From the NCBI RefSeq assembly GCF_042853465.1, contig NZ_AP031497.1, positions 868,001 to 932,000 of the forward strand: 64,000 nt of DNA, written 5' to 3'. A program made the translations under genes and the position numbers. Positions 9,070 through 18,497 of this stretch are shown here, piece by piece. Below the pieces are notes generated by a model. It saw only the letters and a list, made by a program, of their open reading frames with translations. It made no database searches and was not told where the DNA came from. Origin of the DNA: Simiduia litorea. GTDB lineage: Bacteria > Pseudomonadota > Gammaproteobacteria > Pseudomonadales > Cellvibrionaceae. Every line of letters starts with the position of its first letter. Position 1 is the stretch's first letter.

Positions 9070-11997
9070 ATGAGACAAATAATGAGCGAAAATAGAAAGG
9101 GATCCACGGCAACGGTTAATGACGTTGATAGTTGTGTTAATGACCACGCTAATAATTACACGGCCAATCCATTAATCCATAAAGACCGACGGCTAGCGCT
9201 AAGTGACAGTGCTTGGGTGCGAAGCTTCGATTGCACGCATTTGCGGCCATTAATTATCTGTCGCGGGCCAATCCGCAAAGAGGCCATGGATGTTTTCGAT
9301 GAGATGGGCATTCATCACTACGGCATCTTGCTGTCGGAAAAGGATTCTATTGTTTATCAAAGTGCGCTGGCACCCGAGTTGCGAACACTGACAGATCCAC
9401 ACAGGGTACACCGTGTGCCGGATTATTCAGGCGCCGATAAGGCCGAGCGCGAAGTGCGCATTCGTCAAATCATTAATATCGCACGCGCCAATAACTACAA
9501 CGCCATTTTCACCGGCTATGGCTTTATGGCCGAAGACGAAAATATGGTAAAGGCCATGGAGCAGGCCGGCCTGAATTTCATTGGCCCTTGTTCTCGCACC
9601 GTGCACGATGCCGGTCTAAAGGACGAAGCCAAGCGCACGGCCTTGCGTGTGGGTGTATCTGTGACCCCGGGTGTTGATAACGCCAGTGCATTAACCTTAG
9701 TTAAAAAGCATCCAACTGTTTCTGCGCTTAAACACTTGGCTGAGCAAGAAAACCTTGTAGTGGATATTGATCAGTTAGACGCAAAGGGCACTGCGTTAAT
9801 TGATATTGCCGACGCCGTGCTCGCGGCGAGTTATAACAAGGGTATAGATCTTTACAGTATCGCGGAGTTGGGCGAAACCATCCGCGAACAAGTGATGGTG
9901 ATGAGCCGTGAGTACCCAAGTAATCGCATACGTTTAAAGGCCATTGGCGGCGGCGGCGGTAAGGGGCAGCGCATTTTAGCATCGCCCGATGCTTACCAAG
10001 GCGACTTACCAAGTCGTATTGAGCAGGCCGCCGCTAAGGCGCCTGGCTTGGTGTTGGAAATACTTAATGAAGTCAAAACGACTGGCCAAGGCGATAACAA
10101 AAATGTCTTGGTTGAGCTCAATATTGAAACGACGCGACATCAAGAAATACAAGTGATTGGCAACGGCAATTGGGCCTTGGCCATGGGTGGCCGGGACTGT
10201 TCGCTGCAGATGCACGAGCAGAAGTTACTCGAGGTGTCGGTGATCACGGAAGATTTAGAAGCTGCGCTGGCAGAGGCTAAAGCCGCCGGTAAGGAACTAG
10301 AAGCTAAGGTACTGGCGCAAGATATAATCACATTACAAAAAATGGAAGAGGAATCCGAGCGCTTCGGTCAAGCGGTGGGGTTAGATTCAGTTTCAACCTT
10401 TGAATGTATTGTCGATCGCGATAAGCATTTCTTCATGGAAATGAATACGCGTATTCAGGTGGAGCACCGCGTTACCGAGCTTTGCTATGGTTTGCGTTTT
10501 GCTAACCCAGAGAATGGCAATGATTTTTTTGAAGTTGAATCGTTAGTGGAAGCGATGGTGTTGTTGGCCGCTCATGGCCCGCGCTTACCTAAGCCGACGC
10601 GTCAATTACGCAGCCAAGCCGCCGTGGAAGCGCGACTCAATGCCACCAACCAAGCCTTGCAGCCCCATGCTGGCGGTATCATTGAAAAATGGTCGGACCC
10701 TGTTGCCGGGGAAATTCGGGATGACCAAGGCATTAGTGTGCACAACCCGGATACGGATGTGTTTATTAAATACCATTTGGCCGGTGCTTACGATTCCAAT
10801 ATTGCGCTGCTATTGACGACGGGTTCGGGGCGATCAGATAGTTACCAGCGACTCGCTGAAATATTGCGCGTAACCGAGTTGCGCGGCAAAGATCTAGCCA
10901 CTAATTTAGAGTTTCACTACGGCTTAGTAAATTGGTTTATCGGTAACAATATTAACGCGCGTCCAACCACACGTTTCATTGTGCCGTATCTAACCGCGGT
11001 TGGCTTATTGAAACAAGCTGCCAATAATGTCGATTTGCACTACGCCTATCAAAGCATCTGCCATCAGCTCATTAAGCAAGTACCGAGCGATGATGTTAGC
11101 TGGGCGCAGGTATTGGAGCGCAAACACCTTCTATTGGCGCGTCCCGTGGAAAAGTTGCTGGCTGAGCCGCATTTGTTGGCTGGCTGGTTGTCGCTGAATC
11201 AGAAAAATTTTAATTTGAATAACGGTCACGTCATCTGGCAGGTTAACCCTATACATGTTTTGGCAGATACCTATCACTTCCTCAATATGGACTACTGCTC
11301 GCGCAAACCTGCGGCCAATATGATCTGGGCGTCGGATGATAAAATATTGCAGCAGGCCTTGAGTTTTTACCAAACGCTCGAAAGTAAGCTTGGTGTGATG
11401 ATGTTTTCTGAGTTGAACGAGCTATTAAGCGGAGCCGCGCCGGCGCAATTTGAGCCCAGTCAATGGCAAGCCATTCAGGCGGCGCACCATGGGTATCAAG
11501 CTGGTACTGAATTGTTAAACCTGCTGCCTTTCCTCGGTCAGACCACGGGGTATTTCAAATTAGCGGTAAATGCCGATCTGAGCATAGAGATCCCAGAGGT
11601 GTTGACCGAACCCAAATTGCAGGCGGATATGGCAAAAGTGTTAGTGCCGCCGCCCGTTGCGAAATCTGATGAAATACTGGCACCAACAGGCGGGATGTTT
11701 TACGCCCGCGAAGCACCGGGCATGGAGCCGTTTGTGAAAAAAGGCGCGCACTTTACGGCAGGGCAGCCACTTTACATCGTTGAAGTGATGAAAATGTTTA
11801 ATAAAGTGAATGCGCCTTTTGCCGGTACCATCGATGAAATTTTAGTAATTGACGACGGTGCTATTATTAAAAAAGGCCAGCCACTGTTCAAAATCACACC
11901 GGATGAAATCCGCGTCGAGGAATCAGGGGTAGATGCCCGCGCGCGCCTAAAGCAGGGCACAGACGCCTTCCTTGCAACACTAACAGGAGCTCACTGA
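9070..11997 (+). CDS. Long biotin carboxylase / biotin carboxyl carrier fusion protein
   Basis: About 975 residues. The N-terminal biotin carboxylase fold is recognisable (FTGYGFMAEDE, the ATP-grasp loop KAIGGGGGKGQ, then MEMNTRIQVEHRVTE) and the C terminus is a biotinyl domain with the target lysine in EVMKM. Together they form the ATP-dependent half of the acyl-CoA carboxylase whose transferase precedes it. It is divergent from ordinary PccA: about 115 residues separate the KDEAK helix from the glycine-rich loop where roughly 40 are usual, and a long helical region (about 600-880) precedes the carrier domain. ATG 9070 is chosen because GAGG lies eight bases upstream and it follows the pccB stop; the frame extends back to 9016 inside pccB. 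Confidence 0.85.
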   Translation: MRQIMSENRKGSTATVNDVDSCVNDHANNYTANPLIHKDRRLALSDSAWVRSFDCTHLRPLIICRGPIRKEAMDVFDEMGIHHYGILLSEKDSIVYQSALAPELRTLTDPHRVHRVPDYSGADKAEREVRIRQIINIARANNYNAIFTGYGFMAEDENMVKAMEQAGLNFIGPCSRTVHDAGLKDEAKRTALRVGVSVTPGVDNASALTLVKKHPTVSALKHLAEQENLVVDIDQLDAKGTALIDIADAVLAASYNKGIDLYSIAELGETIREQVMVMSREYPSNRIRLKAIGGGGGKGQRILASPDAYQGDLPSRIEQAAAKAPGLVLEILNEVKTTGQGDNKNVLVELNIETTRHQEIQVIGNGNWALAMGGRDCSLQMHEQKLLEVSVITEDLEAALAEAKAAGKELEAKVLAQDIITLQKMEEESERFGQAVGLDSVSTFECIVDRDKHFFMEMNTRIQVEHRVTELCYGLRFANPENGNDFFEVESLVEAMVLLAAHGPRLPKPTRQLRSQAAVEARLNATNQALQPHAGGIIEKWSDPVAGEIRDDQGISVHNPDTDVFIKYHLAGAYDSNIALLLTTGSGRSDSYQRLAEILRVTELRGKDLATNLEFHYGLVNWFIGNNINARPTTRFIVPYLTAVGLLKQAANNVDLHYAYQSICHQLIKQVPSDDVSWAQVLERKHLLLARPVEKLLAEPHLLAGWLSLNQKNFNLNNGHVIWQVNPIHVLADTYHFLNMDYCSRKPAANMIWASDDKILQQALSFYQTLESKLGVMMFSELNELLSGAAPAQFEPSQWQAIQAAHHGYQAGTELLNLLPFLGQTTGYFKLAVNADLSIEIPEVLTEPKLQADMAKVLVPPPVAKSDEILAPTGGMFYAREAPGMEPFVKKGAHFTAGQPLYIVEVMKMFNKVNAPFAGTIDEILVIDDGAIIKKGQPLFKITPDEIRVEESGVDARARLKQGTDAFLATLTGAH

Positions 11998-12407
11998 TGA
12001 TTACTGCGTTGGATCATATCGCCATTGCTGTGCCTGACTTAGAAAAATCCATCAAGCGCTTCATGGAAGATTTTGGCTTGCCCTACAATGGCCGTGAAGA
12101 TGTGGCGACCGCAAAAACCAGTACGGCATTTTTTCCGTTGCCAGCCACACAAATTGAATTGGTTCATCCTCTCAACGGCGAGGGCCCAATAGCAGGTTAT
12201 TTGGAAAAGCGCGGTGGGGGTTTACATCATTTGTGTTTTCGCTCAGACGACATTGACGCAGACGTTGCGCATTTAAAATCCAAGGGCTATCAATTTCTCT
12301 CCGAGGCGCCGAGCTTAGGTGCACACAACTGCAAGGTGATATTTATTCATCCGAAAAGTTGCGACGGGGTGTTAATTGAATTGAGTCAACCCATGGGTGA
12401 GCATTGA
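11997..12407 (+). CDS. mce: Methylmalonyl-CoA epimerase
   Basis: A 136-residue glyoxalase/VOC-fold protein that interconverts (S)- and (R)-methylmalonyl-CoA, linking the carboxylase to the mutase. It starts with the typical LDHIAIAVPDLEKSI strand-helix and contains QIELVHPL, GGGLHHLCFRSDD and VLIELSQP, placing the metal ligands His, Gln, His and Glu as in the family. The length is standard. The ATG overlaps the biotin carboxylase stop by one base (TGATG), so translation is coupled. Confidence 0.95.
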   Translation: MITALDHIAIAVPDLEKSIKRFMEDFGLPYNGREDVATAKTSTAFFPLPATQIELVHPLNGEGPIAGYLEKRGGGLHHLCFRSDDIDADVAHLKSKGYQFLSEAPSLGAHNCKVIFIHPKSCDGVLIELSQPMGEH

Positions 12408-12520
12408 CCCACCCTAAGTATCAGATTTACTGGCCTAATTGAAATCATTGGGCCAGCTAAGCTATTAAAAATTGAACAGAATTTGAATGACTTGCCATAG
12501 GGCAGGCGCGAGGTGCAAAA

Positions 12521-14662
12521 ATGACAGAGAAAAAATACACGCTAAAAGAATGGGAAGCCCTAGCCATCAAACAATCAAAAGGGTTAACGCCCGATGAGTT
12601 GACGTGGCACACCCCCGAAGGCATTCATATAAAGCCGTTGTATACCAAGGCCGATGTAGAAAACTTGGCTTACGCCGATACATTGCCAGGTTTGGCGCCC
12701 TATGTGCGTGGCCCGCAAGCGACTATGTACGCTGGCAGGCCTTGGACAATTCGTCAGTATGCCGGCTTCTCAACGGCCGAAGAATCCAATGCCTTTTATC
12801 GAAAAAATTTAAAGTCTGGCGCCCAAGGCGTGTCGGTGGCCTTTGATTTGGCCACCCACCGCGGTTACGACTCGGATCATCCTCGGGTGTCGGGCGATGT
12901 GGGTAAAGCCGGTGTGGCCATAGACTCGGTCGAAGACATGAAAATATTGTTCGATCAAATTCCGTTGGATAAAGTCTCTGTTTCGATGACCATGAACGGT
13001 GCAGTGCTGCCAATCCTTGCCAACTATATCGTTGCCGCAGAGGAGCAAGGTGTGAGCCAAGATCTGCTGGCCGGCACTATTCAGAACGATATTCTAAAAG
13101 AATTTATGGTGCGTAATACCTACATCTACCCGCCTGCGCCGTCGATGAAGATTATTGGCGATATTATCGGTTATACCTCCGAACATATGCCGAAATTTAA
13201 TTCCATTTCCATTTCGGGTTATCACATTCAAGAAGCCGGCGCTGATGCGGCCTTAGAGTTAGCCTATACGCTGTCTGATGGTCGCGAATACGTGCGCACG
13301 GCCCTTGCGGCTGGCCTAGATGTTGATGCCTTTGCGCCACGGCTGTCTTTTTTCTGGGGCATTTCTATGAATTTCTATATGGAGATTGCCAAGTTACGCG
13401 CCGGACGTTTGCTGTGGACCAAAATCATGAGCGAGTTTTCGCCCAAGAATCCAAAGTCGTCGATGTTGCGCACCCACAGCCAAACCTCAGGCTGGTCGCT
13501 TACCGAGCAAGATCCCTACAATAACGTGGTGCGCACCACCATTGAAGCGATGGCTGCCGTGTTTGGTGGCACCCAGTCTCTACATACCAATGCGCTTGAT
13601 GAAGCGGTGGCTTTGCCGACCGAGTTTTCCGCGCGCATTGCGCGCAACACCCAGATTATTATTCAAGAGGAAACCGGTATTACCCAAGTGGTTGATCCAT
13701 GGGGCGGTTCCTACATGATGGAAACGCTAACCCAAAACCTCGCCGATCGCGCTTGGGAGCTTATCGAAGAGATTGAAGAGAGTGGCGGTATGGCTAAGGC
13801 CATCGAAGCGGGCTTACCAAAGTTGCGCATTGAAGAGTCGGCGGCGAAGAAGCAAGCCCGTATCGATCGCGGTGAAGACGTTATTGTTGGAGTGAATAAA
13901 TACATCCTCGATAAAGAAGATGATTTAGATATTCTAGAAGTGGATAATGTTGCGGTTAGAGAATCGCAAATTAAGCGTATTCAGCAAATTCGCGCTAGCC
14001 GCAATAACGAGAAAGTAAAGCAGGCATTGGCCGATATTACCGCGGCGGCGAAAACCGGGCAGGGAAATCTGCTGGATCTTTCTGTTAAGGCTGCCCGTCT
14101 ACGTGCCACCGTGGGAGAAATTTCAGACGCCATGGAAGAAATTTTTGGTCGTTACAATGCGCAGGCGCGCACAATTTCTGGTGTTTACGGCGCCTCTTAC
14201 GAAAACGATCCTGATTGGCAAGCAATAAAAGCTGAAATCGAAGCGTTTGAAGCGAAAGAGGGCCGCAGACCGCGCATGTTAGTGTGCAAAATGGGGCAGG
14301 ATGGCCACGATCGCGGCGCTAAAGTGATTGCCACCGCCTTCGCCGATGTGGGTTTTGATATCGATTTATCACCCATGTTTTCTACGCCAGAGGAAGTGGC
14401 TCGGCAAGCGGTAGAAAACGATGTGCATGTGGTTGGCGTGTCGTCGCAGGCAGCTGGTCACAAAACCTTAGTGCCGGAACTCATCGCGGCGTTAAAAGCA
14501 CAGGGTGCTGACGACATTATTGTGGTGGTGGGCGGGGTGATACCTAAGCAGGATTATGCCTTTTTAAATACAGCGGGCGTTAAAGGCATTTTTGGCCCCG
14601 GCACAAAAATCCCCGTGTCCGCACGGCAAGTGCTCGAAGCCGTGAAATCGGCGCGAACATAA
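12521..14662 (+). CDS. mcm: Methylmalonyl-CoA mutase, single-chain B12-dependent
   Basis: A 713-residue enzyme that rearranges (R)-methylmalonyl-CoA to succinyl-CoA with adenosylcobalamin. The N-terminal TIM-barrel acyl-CoA domain carries TMYAGRPWTIRQYAGFS and SVSMTMNGAVLPI. The C-terminal B12-binding domain carries the base-off motif GQDGHDRG, with the cobalt-ligating His, and ends with VVVGGVIP and GPGTKIP. Both domains are on one chain and match the length of catalytic large subunits, so no small subunit is needed. The ATG at 12521 has GAGGT upstream. A 113-bp gap after the epimerase includes an imperfect CTGGCC/GGCCAG hairpin near 12430-12454. Confidence 0.96.
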   Translation: MTEKKYTLKEWEALAIKQSKGLTPDELTWHTPEGIHIKPLYTKADVENLAYADTLPGLAPYVRGPQATMYAGRPWTIRQYAGFSTAEESNAFYRKNLKSGAQGVSVAFDLATHRGYDSDHPRVSGDVGKAGVAIDSVEDMKILFDQIPLDKVSVSMTMNGAVLPILANYIVAAEEQGVSQDLLAGTIQNDILKEFMVRNTYIYPPAPSMKIIGDIIGYTSEHMPKFNSISISGYHIQEAGADAALELAYTLSDGREYVRTALAAGLDVDAFAPRLSFFWGISMNFYMEIAKLRAGRLLWTKIMSEFSPKNPKSSMLRTHSQTSGWSLTEQDPYNNVVRTTIEAMAAVFGGTQSLHTNALDEAVALPTEFSARIARNTQIIIQEETGITQVVDPWGGSYMMETLTQNLADRAWELIEEIEESGGMAKAIEAGLPKLRIEESAAKKQARIDRGEDVIVGVNKYILDKEDDLDILEVDNVAVRESQIKRIQQIRASRNNEKVKQALADITAAAKTGQGNLLDLSVKAARLRATVGEISDAMEEIFGRYNAQARTISGVYGASYENDPDWQAIKAEIEAFEAKEGRRPRMLVCKMGQDGHDRGAKVIATAFADVGFDIDLSPMFSTPEEVARQAVENDVHVVGVSSQAAGHKTLVPELIAALKAQGADDIIVVVGGVIPKQDYAFLNTAGVKGIFGPGTKIPVSARQVLEAVKSART

Positions 14663-14693
14663 CGTCAATTTTCATAAGAAAACTGAGTAAATT

Positions 14694-15650
14694 ATGGCTG
14701 TTGATATTGAATTGTTAAAACAAGGTAATAGACGCGCTTTAGCGAAGGCCATTACCTTGGTTGAAAGCAAGCTCGACAGCCATCGCTTGGAAGCGCAAAC
14801 CTTACTTGAAACGCTCCTACCCGACACTGGAAACAGTATTCGGATCGGTATCAGCGGTATTCCCGGTGTGGGTAAGTCGACGTTTATTGAAGCCTTTGGC
14901 AAGCACTTGATCAGCTTGGGAAAAAAAGTGGCCGTGTTAGCGGTAGACCCAAGCTCTCCGGTGCGAGGCGGCAGTATTCTCGGCGATAAAACCCGAATGG
15001 AAGAGCTATCGCGTGAAGATAATGCCTTTATTCGTCCATCGCCCTCCGAGGGAGCGCTGGGTGGGGTCGCGCAAAAAACGCGTGAAACCATGTTGCTTTG
15101 CGAAGCTGCCGGTTACGATGTCATTTTGGTTGAGACGGTAGGTGTCGGTCAGTCGGAATACGAAGTGGCCGCCATGGTTGATTTCTTTTTAGTGTTGATG
15201 ATACCCAATGCCGGTGATGAGCTGCAGGGTATTAAACGCGGGATTATGGAATTGGCCGACGCCTTGGTGATTAACAAAGCCGATGGTGAAAGTATTAATC
15301 TCGCCACGCGCACGCAACAGCATTATCAAAATGCCTTTCACCTTATTCGCCACGGCGCCTTTTGGGCGCCACGAGTGCAAACCTGTTCGGCTTTGAATAA
15401 GCAGGGTATTGAAAGCGTTTGGCAAATGATTGTGGAGTTCCAAAATTTAGCAGTTGAACACCAAGCCTTCGCCGTCAAGCGCTCTAAACAAAATGCCGAT
15501 TGGATGAAAAAATTAATACACCAAATGCTAGATCAGCGCCTAAAACAGAACCCGAGCGTTCAAGAGAAAATGCTAGCGTTACAGGTAGGGGTGGTTGAAA
15601 ATAAGGTCACACCGTTTACTGCTGCGAAAACAATTGTTGATCTGTTATAG
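14694..15650 (+). CDS. meaB: MeaB/ArgK-type GTPase, mutase chaperone
   Basis: A 318-residue G3E P-loop GTPase that protects and reloads methylmalonyl-CoA mutase with adenosylcobalamin. The Walker A loop is GIPGVGKST (about residues 53-61), followed by VLAVDPSSP, GDKTRM, the switch ETVGVGQSE and the base-specificity motif NKADG. The gene lies 31 bp after the mutase on the same strand, the usual arrangement. A C-terminal helical dimerisation arm is present. Confidence 0.95.
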   Translation: MAVDIELLKQGNRRALAKAITLVESKLDSHRLEAQTLLETLLPDTGNSIRIGISGIPGVGKSTFIEAFGKHLISLGKKVAVLAVDPSSPVRGGSILGDKTRMEELSREDNAFIRPSPSEGALGGVAQKTRETMLLCEAAGYDVILVETVGVGQSEYEVAAMVDFFLVLMIPNAGDELQGIKRGIMELADALVINKADGESINLATRTQQHYQNAFHLIRHGAFWAPRVQTCSALNKQGIESVWQMIVEFQNLAVEHQAFAVKRSKQNADWMKKLIHQMLDQRLKQNPSVQEKMLALQVGVVENKVTPFTAAKTIVDLL

Positions 15651-15671
15651 TTCGTGCTCTAAAAATCTATA

Positions 15672-16145
15672 GTGTCTTCATTCATGACTCGTGCAGCGGA
15701 AATCAGCGAAAATCTTAATGTTTTTTTTGACGAACATTTACCCTTAACTGGTTTTATGGGATTGCGTGTTGAAAGTTACGACGGCAAAAAGCTCGTTCTC
15801 CATGCGCCACTCGCCCCGAACATTAATGATAAATCCACCGCTTTCGGCGGTAGTCTATATAACGCTGCCGTGATGGCCTGCTGGGGCATGCTGTATTTGA
15901 AAACCCTTGAAGCGGGTTTGGTGTGCAATCAAGTTGTTGCCGAAGGCCATATAAAATATTTAGCACCTGTTAAAGGCGATATTCGCGCCACCTGCAGTGC
16001 ACCAAGCGAGCCTGAGTTAAATGCATTTATAGACCGCTTCAAATCCCATGGCAAAGCCAGCCTAAGTCTCAGTGCAGTGATTGAGTGCGGCGGCAAAAAA
16101 GCCGTGGCGTTCGAGGGGCGGTATGCGATTTTAGCGGTAACGTAA
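15672..16145 (+). CDS. Hotdog-fold thioesterase (YiiD C-terminal-like)
   Basis: A 157-residue protein with the single-hotdog pattern of the YiiD_C thioesterase family: LPLTGFMGLRVESYDGKKLVLHAPLAPNIN is followed by the central helix stretch STAFGGSLYNAAVMACWGM, and then the strand IKYLAPVKGDIRATC. These enzymes hydrolyse acyl-CoA or act on similar thioesters. It follows meaB by 21 bp and is probably part of the same transcript; clearing stalled acyl-CoA intermediates is a plausible role. The start may be GTG 15672 or ATG 15684; neither has a good ribosome site. Confidence 0.75.
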   Translation: MSSFMTRAAEISENLNVFFDEHLPLTGFMGLRVESYDGKKLVLHAPLAPNINDKSTAFGGSLYNAAVMACWGMLYLKTLEAGLVCNQVVAEGHIKYLAPVKGDIRATCSAPSEPELNAFIDRFKSHGKASLSLSAVIECGGKKAVAFEGRYAILAVT

Positions 16146-16285
16146 TAGCATCTATTGGCACTATTGTTCCGTTATTGGTTGGATGAAAGCTCTACTATTG
16201 TGCGATCTTCAAGACTTTTCGACGCTGACATTGCCACATTTCTTCCCTTTATGCGAAAATCTACGCCTCACAAGGACGTCTGACT

Positions 16286-17131
16286 ATGTTTTCTCGCCTG
16301 TTTTCCTCAAAAAAACGCCCATTTGTTAAGAATTGGAATAAAAAGATTCCGGTCGAAATTAATTTTGGCGCTGGCGTTTTGTCTATGCAGTTACCCGAAG
16401 GTAACGTATCAGATTGCCCGACCTTCATCGCCGATAGCAATACTAGTATCTACGATAGATCTAAATACCAAGAACTTGATCATTTGCCGGACTATGAAAA
16501 TAGTCATATGCCTTATATTCCGCTTATTAGGGCTCAATGGGGGCTGACGGGGGTATTCTGGGAAAAATTTAAAATTGGTGAGCTGTTAATGTCTGTCATT
16601 GCTCTACGCGTTGATGATTTACCTACAGATAAAAGTTGTTTAAATCCACAACAGTTTCGTCGGGTGTTAGATCGGGATATGTATTTCAGCTTTGGCCCGG
16701 CAAATGTTGGAAGTTATCCTCGAAAAGTTCCAGTTGACTGGAAAATTAGAGAAATAAATGGCGTAAGTTGGGCTGAATATAGTGTACTAAACGATATTGA
16801 AAGGTTCCCAGATTTCTTTAAGGAAAGTGGTCAGGAAGATTATACGAAAATATTTTCTGTCCCTGTTGACGATCAACATTTTATTAGAGTGGAGTTTATT
16901 GTTAGCGGATTTTTTCCTTTATCAGAAAGCGAAAGTAAATTCAGTGAAATGATCTCTGAATTACTCGCGACGTTAAACTTGGAACTAACTGCCCCAATAG
17001 CATTGACTTCAATATCTGATCCGAGAGAAGCTTTTTTTTGGGAGCGTCACCGGTTGGAGAATCAGACAGGACCCAGCGGTTATGCTGAAAGAAAGATTGT
17101 TTCTCTTGGATCATTGCCTCCAAGTTACTAG
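16286..17131 (+). CDS. Unrecognised 281-residue protein, first gene of a three-gene cassette
   Basis: No signal peptide or clear membrane segment; the N terminus is basic (FSSKKRPFVKNWNKK). The protein looks like an alpha/beta domain with many aromatic residues; a C-terminal strand-helix stretch (HFIRVEFIVSGFFPLSES then EMISELLATLNLEL) is reminiscent of small immunity or DcrB-like folds, which is a weak impression only. ATG 16286 has AAGGA about 13 bases upstream. Codon use is AT-richer than in the mutase operon, suggesting a different origin. The next gene follows closely with a strong ribosome site. Confidence 0.7.
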   Translation: MFSRLFSSKKRPFVKNWNKKIPVEINFGAGVLSMQLPEGNVSDCPTFIADSNTSIYDRSKYQELDHLPDYENSHMPYIPLIRAQWGLTGVFWEKFKIGELLMSVIALRVDDLPTDKSCLNPQQFRRVLDRDMYFSFGPANVGSYPRKVPVDWKIREINGVSWAEYSVLNDIERFPDFFKESGQEDYTKIFSVPVDDQHFIRVEFIVSGFFPLSESESKFSEMISELLATLNLELTAPIALTSISDPREAFFWERHRLENQTGPSGYAERKIVSLGSLPPSY

Positions 17132-17167
17132 TTTTATGTAGGGTATTAATTGTTCAAGGAGATGAAT

Positions 17168-18430
17168 ATGGCTTCAATGCGAGCAGGATGGAAAAAGGTT
17201 TTTGAAATGGCTTTGACTGGTCAGAAACAAGGCCGAGACGTATACGTTCAGTCTGCAGTTTTTCCCATGTTTCAAAAGCTTATTGAAACAAAACACACTA
17301 GCTATCAATTGATGAGCTTGTACCGTGCAATTCTTGGTTTAAATGCTGATCCAACCTCTGGTGCTTCAGCAAATTCGATAGGAACACTTAGAAATCTATT
17401 TTCTAGTGGTTTCGCTATTGAATATTACCTAGATAATGGTGATGTGTTGATTTCGAAGCTTCGCATTTCGGGAGCGTTTGAGTCAGAATCTAGGTATGCA
17501 GGCTCTGGGCTCTATCGAGTTGCGAAATCAAATTCAATTTGGCGAGTAGAGAGCAAAGGTTCAGATTTTCTAGATTTGGGACATAAATGGGACGGCGCGC
17601 ATTATGCTGCGGTGTCTGGAAGGTTCCAAAAGGTGGGTGATGCTGGGAAACAGTTAGTCAATCATGCAAAAAAGGCCTATAAGGACGAATTGCTAAGTAA
17701 AAATGCAGAAGTAGAAGGGAATCATTACTCTTTGTATTGGTCAGCAGGAAAGTCTCATGGAGATATGGCCTCGTCTAATGCGGTTGCCTCGTTAATGCAG
17801 CAGGCCGCTGATGCACAAGCGTCAGTGAATTGGCTGGTGCATGGTGAAGGTGCGAAAACTTTCCAGAAGGCGTTAAGCTTATTACAGGATGCTCCTTCGC
17901 TCAGTCGTTTTGCTGCGAAAGACGAAGAAACTGTCCGATATCTAAGAATGAAATTTGCCGAACAAAAAGTTTTTTTATCTAATCCGGTTGGTTCTGATAT
18001 TAAAGAAATTTCTGCACTTTGTGCGAAAGTGGGAATCACTAGTGTTAAAGAAAACCTAAATGTAAGGGATTTTAGAAGTAGTGGCACAAGGCGCAATGCT
18101 TATAAAGAAATTGCTAAAATTGCTGCTGCTGGATCTCTTGTTGGAAGCGTTTCAGGTGCAGGTATGAAGGAGGCGGGGCTGTCGGCTCTACAGAAAGCTG
18201 CAGGTTCCGCCTCAGATATAGTCAGTAGCGCGGTTGCTAATCCAAGTGTGGCTACTGCAGTAGTATCTGGCGCTGCACTTTATGGCGTGTTTGTTTCTGC
18301 TAAGGGCAGTTATACGAAAGTGTCTGGTGCTTATAAAGCAGTGCAAAGTCTCATGGTTAGCACCTTCGGTAAAGGTAGCGAATTTTGGTATGAGAATGAT
18401 ACGGATCTTCTTGAACAGGTATATGGTTAA
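17168..18430 (+). CDS. Unrecognised 420-residue protein with Gly/Ala-rich hydrophobic C-terminal region
   Basis: ATG 17168 is chosen because AAGGAG lies six bases upstream; the frame extends to a TTG at 17150. The middle part is mixed helix (WLVHGEGAKTFQKAL). The last 100 residues contain two long Gly/Ala/Val/Ser stretches (IAAAGSLVGSVSGAGMKEAG and VANPSVATAVVSGAALYGVF) of the kind seen in membrane-inserting toxins and effectors. No catalytic motif or family is recognised. Upstream and downstream genes have the same AT-rich composition. An effector or pore-forming role is speculation from composition only. Confidence 0.7.
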   Translation: MASMRAGWKKVFEMALTGQKQGRDVYVQSAVFPMFQKLIETKHTSYQLMSLYRAILGLNADPTSGASANSIGTLRNLFSSGFAIEYYLDNGDVLISKLRISGAFESESRYAGSGLYRVAKSNSIWRVESKGSDFLDLGHKWDGAHYAAVSGRFQKVGDAGKQLVNHAKKAYKDELLSKNAEVEGNHYSLYWSAGKSHGDMASSNAVASLMQQAADAQASVNWLVHGEGAKTFQKALSLLQDAPSLSRFAAKDEETVRYLRMKFAEQKVFLSNPVGSDIKEISALCAKVGITSVKENLNVRDFRSSGTRRNAYKEIAKIAAAGSLVGSVSGAGMKEAGLSALQKAAGSASDIVSSAVANPSVATAVVSGAALYGVFVSAKGSYTKVSGAYKAVQSLMVSTFGKGSEFWYENDTDLLEQVYG

Positions 18431-18450
18431 TTAGCTTTCCATTGTTTTAT

Positions 18451-18475
18451 ATAAAGGCCGCAATGCGGCCTTTAT
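18451..18475 (+). terminator. Hairpin terminator between the second and third cassette genes
   Basis: A perfect 11-bp stem (18451-18461 with 18465-18475; GGCCGC core) and a 3-nt AAT loop, just after the stop at 18430. The outer A/T pairs give a short U run. It probably ends or attenuates the transcript before the third gene at 18498. Confidence 0.7.
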
Positions 18476-18497
18476 CGCTTTGAATAGGTGGTTATAA

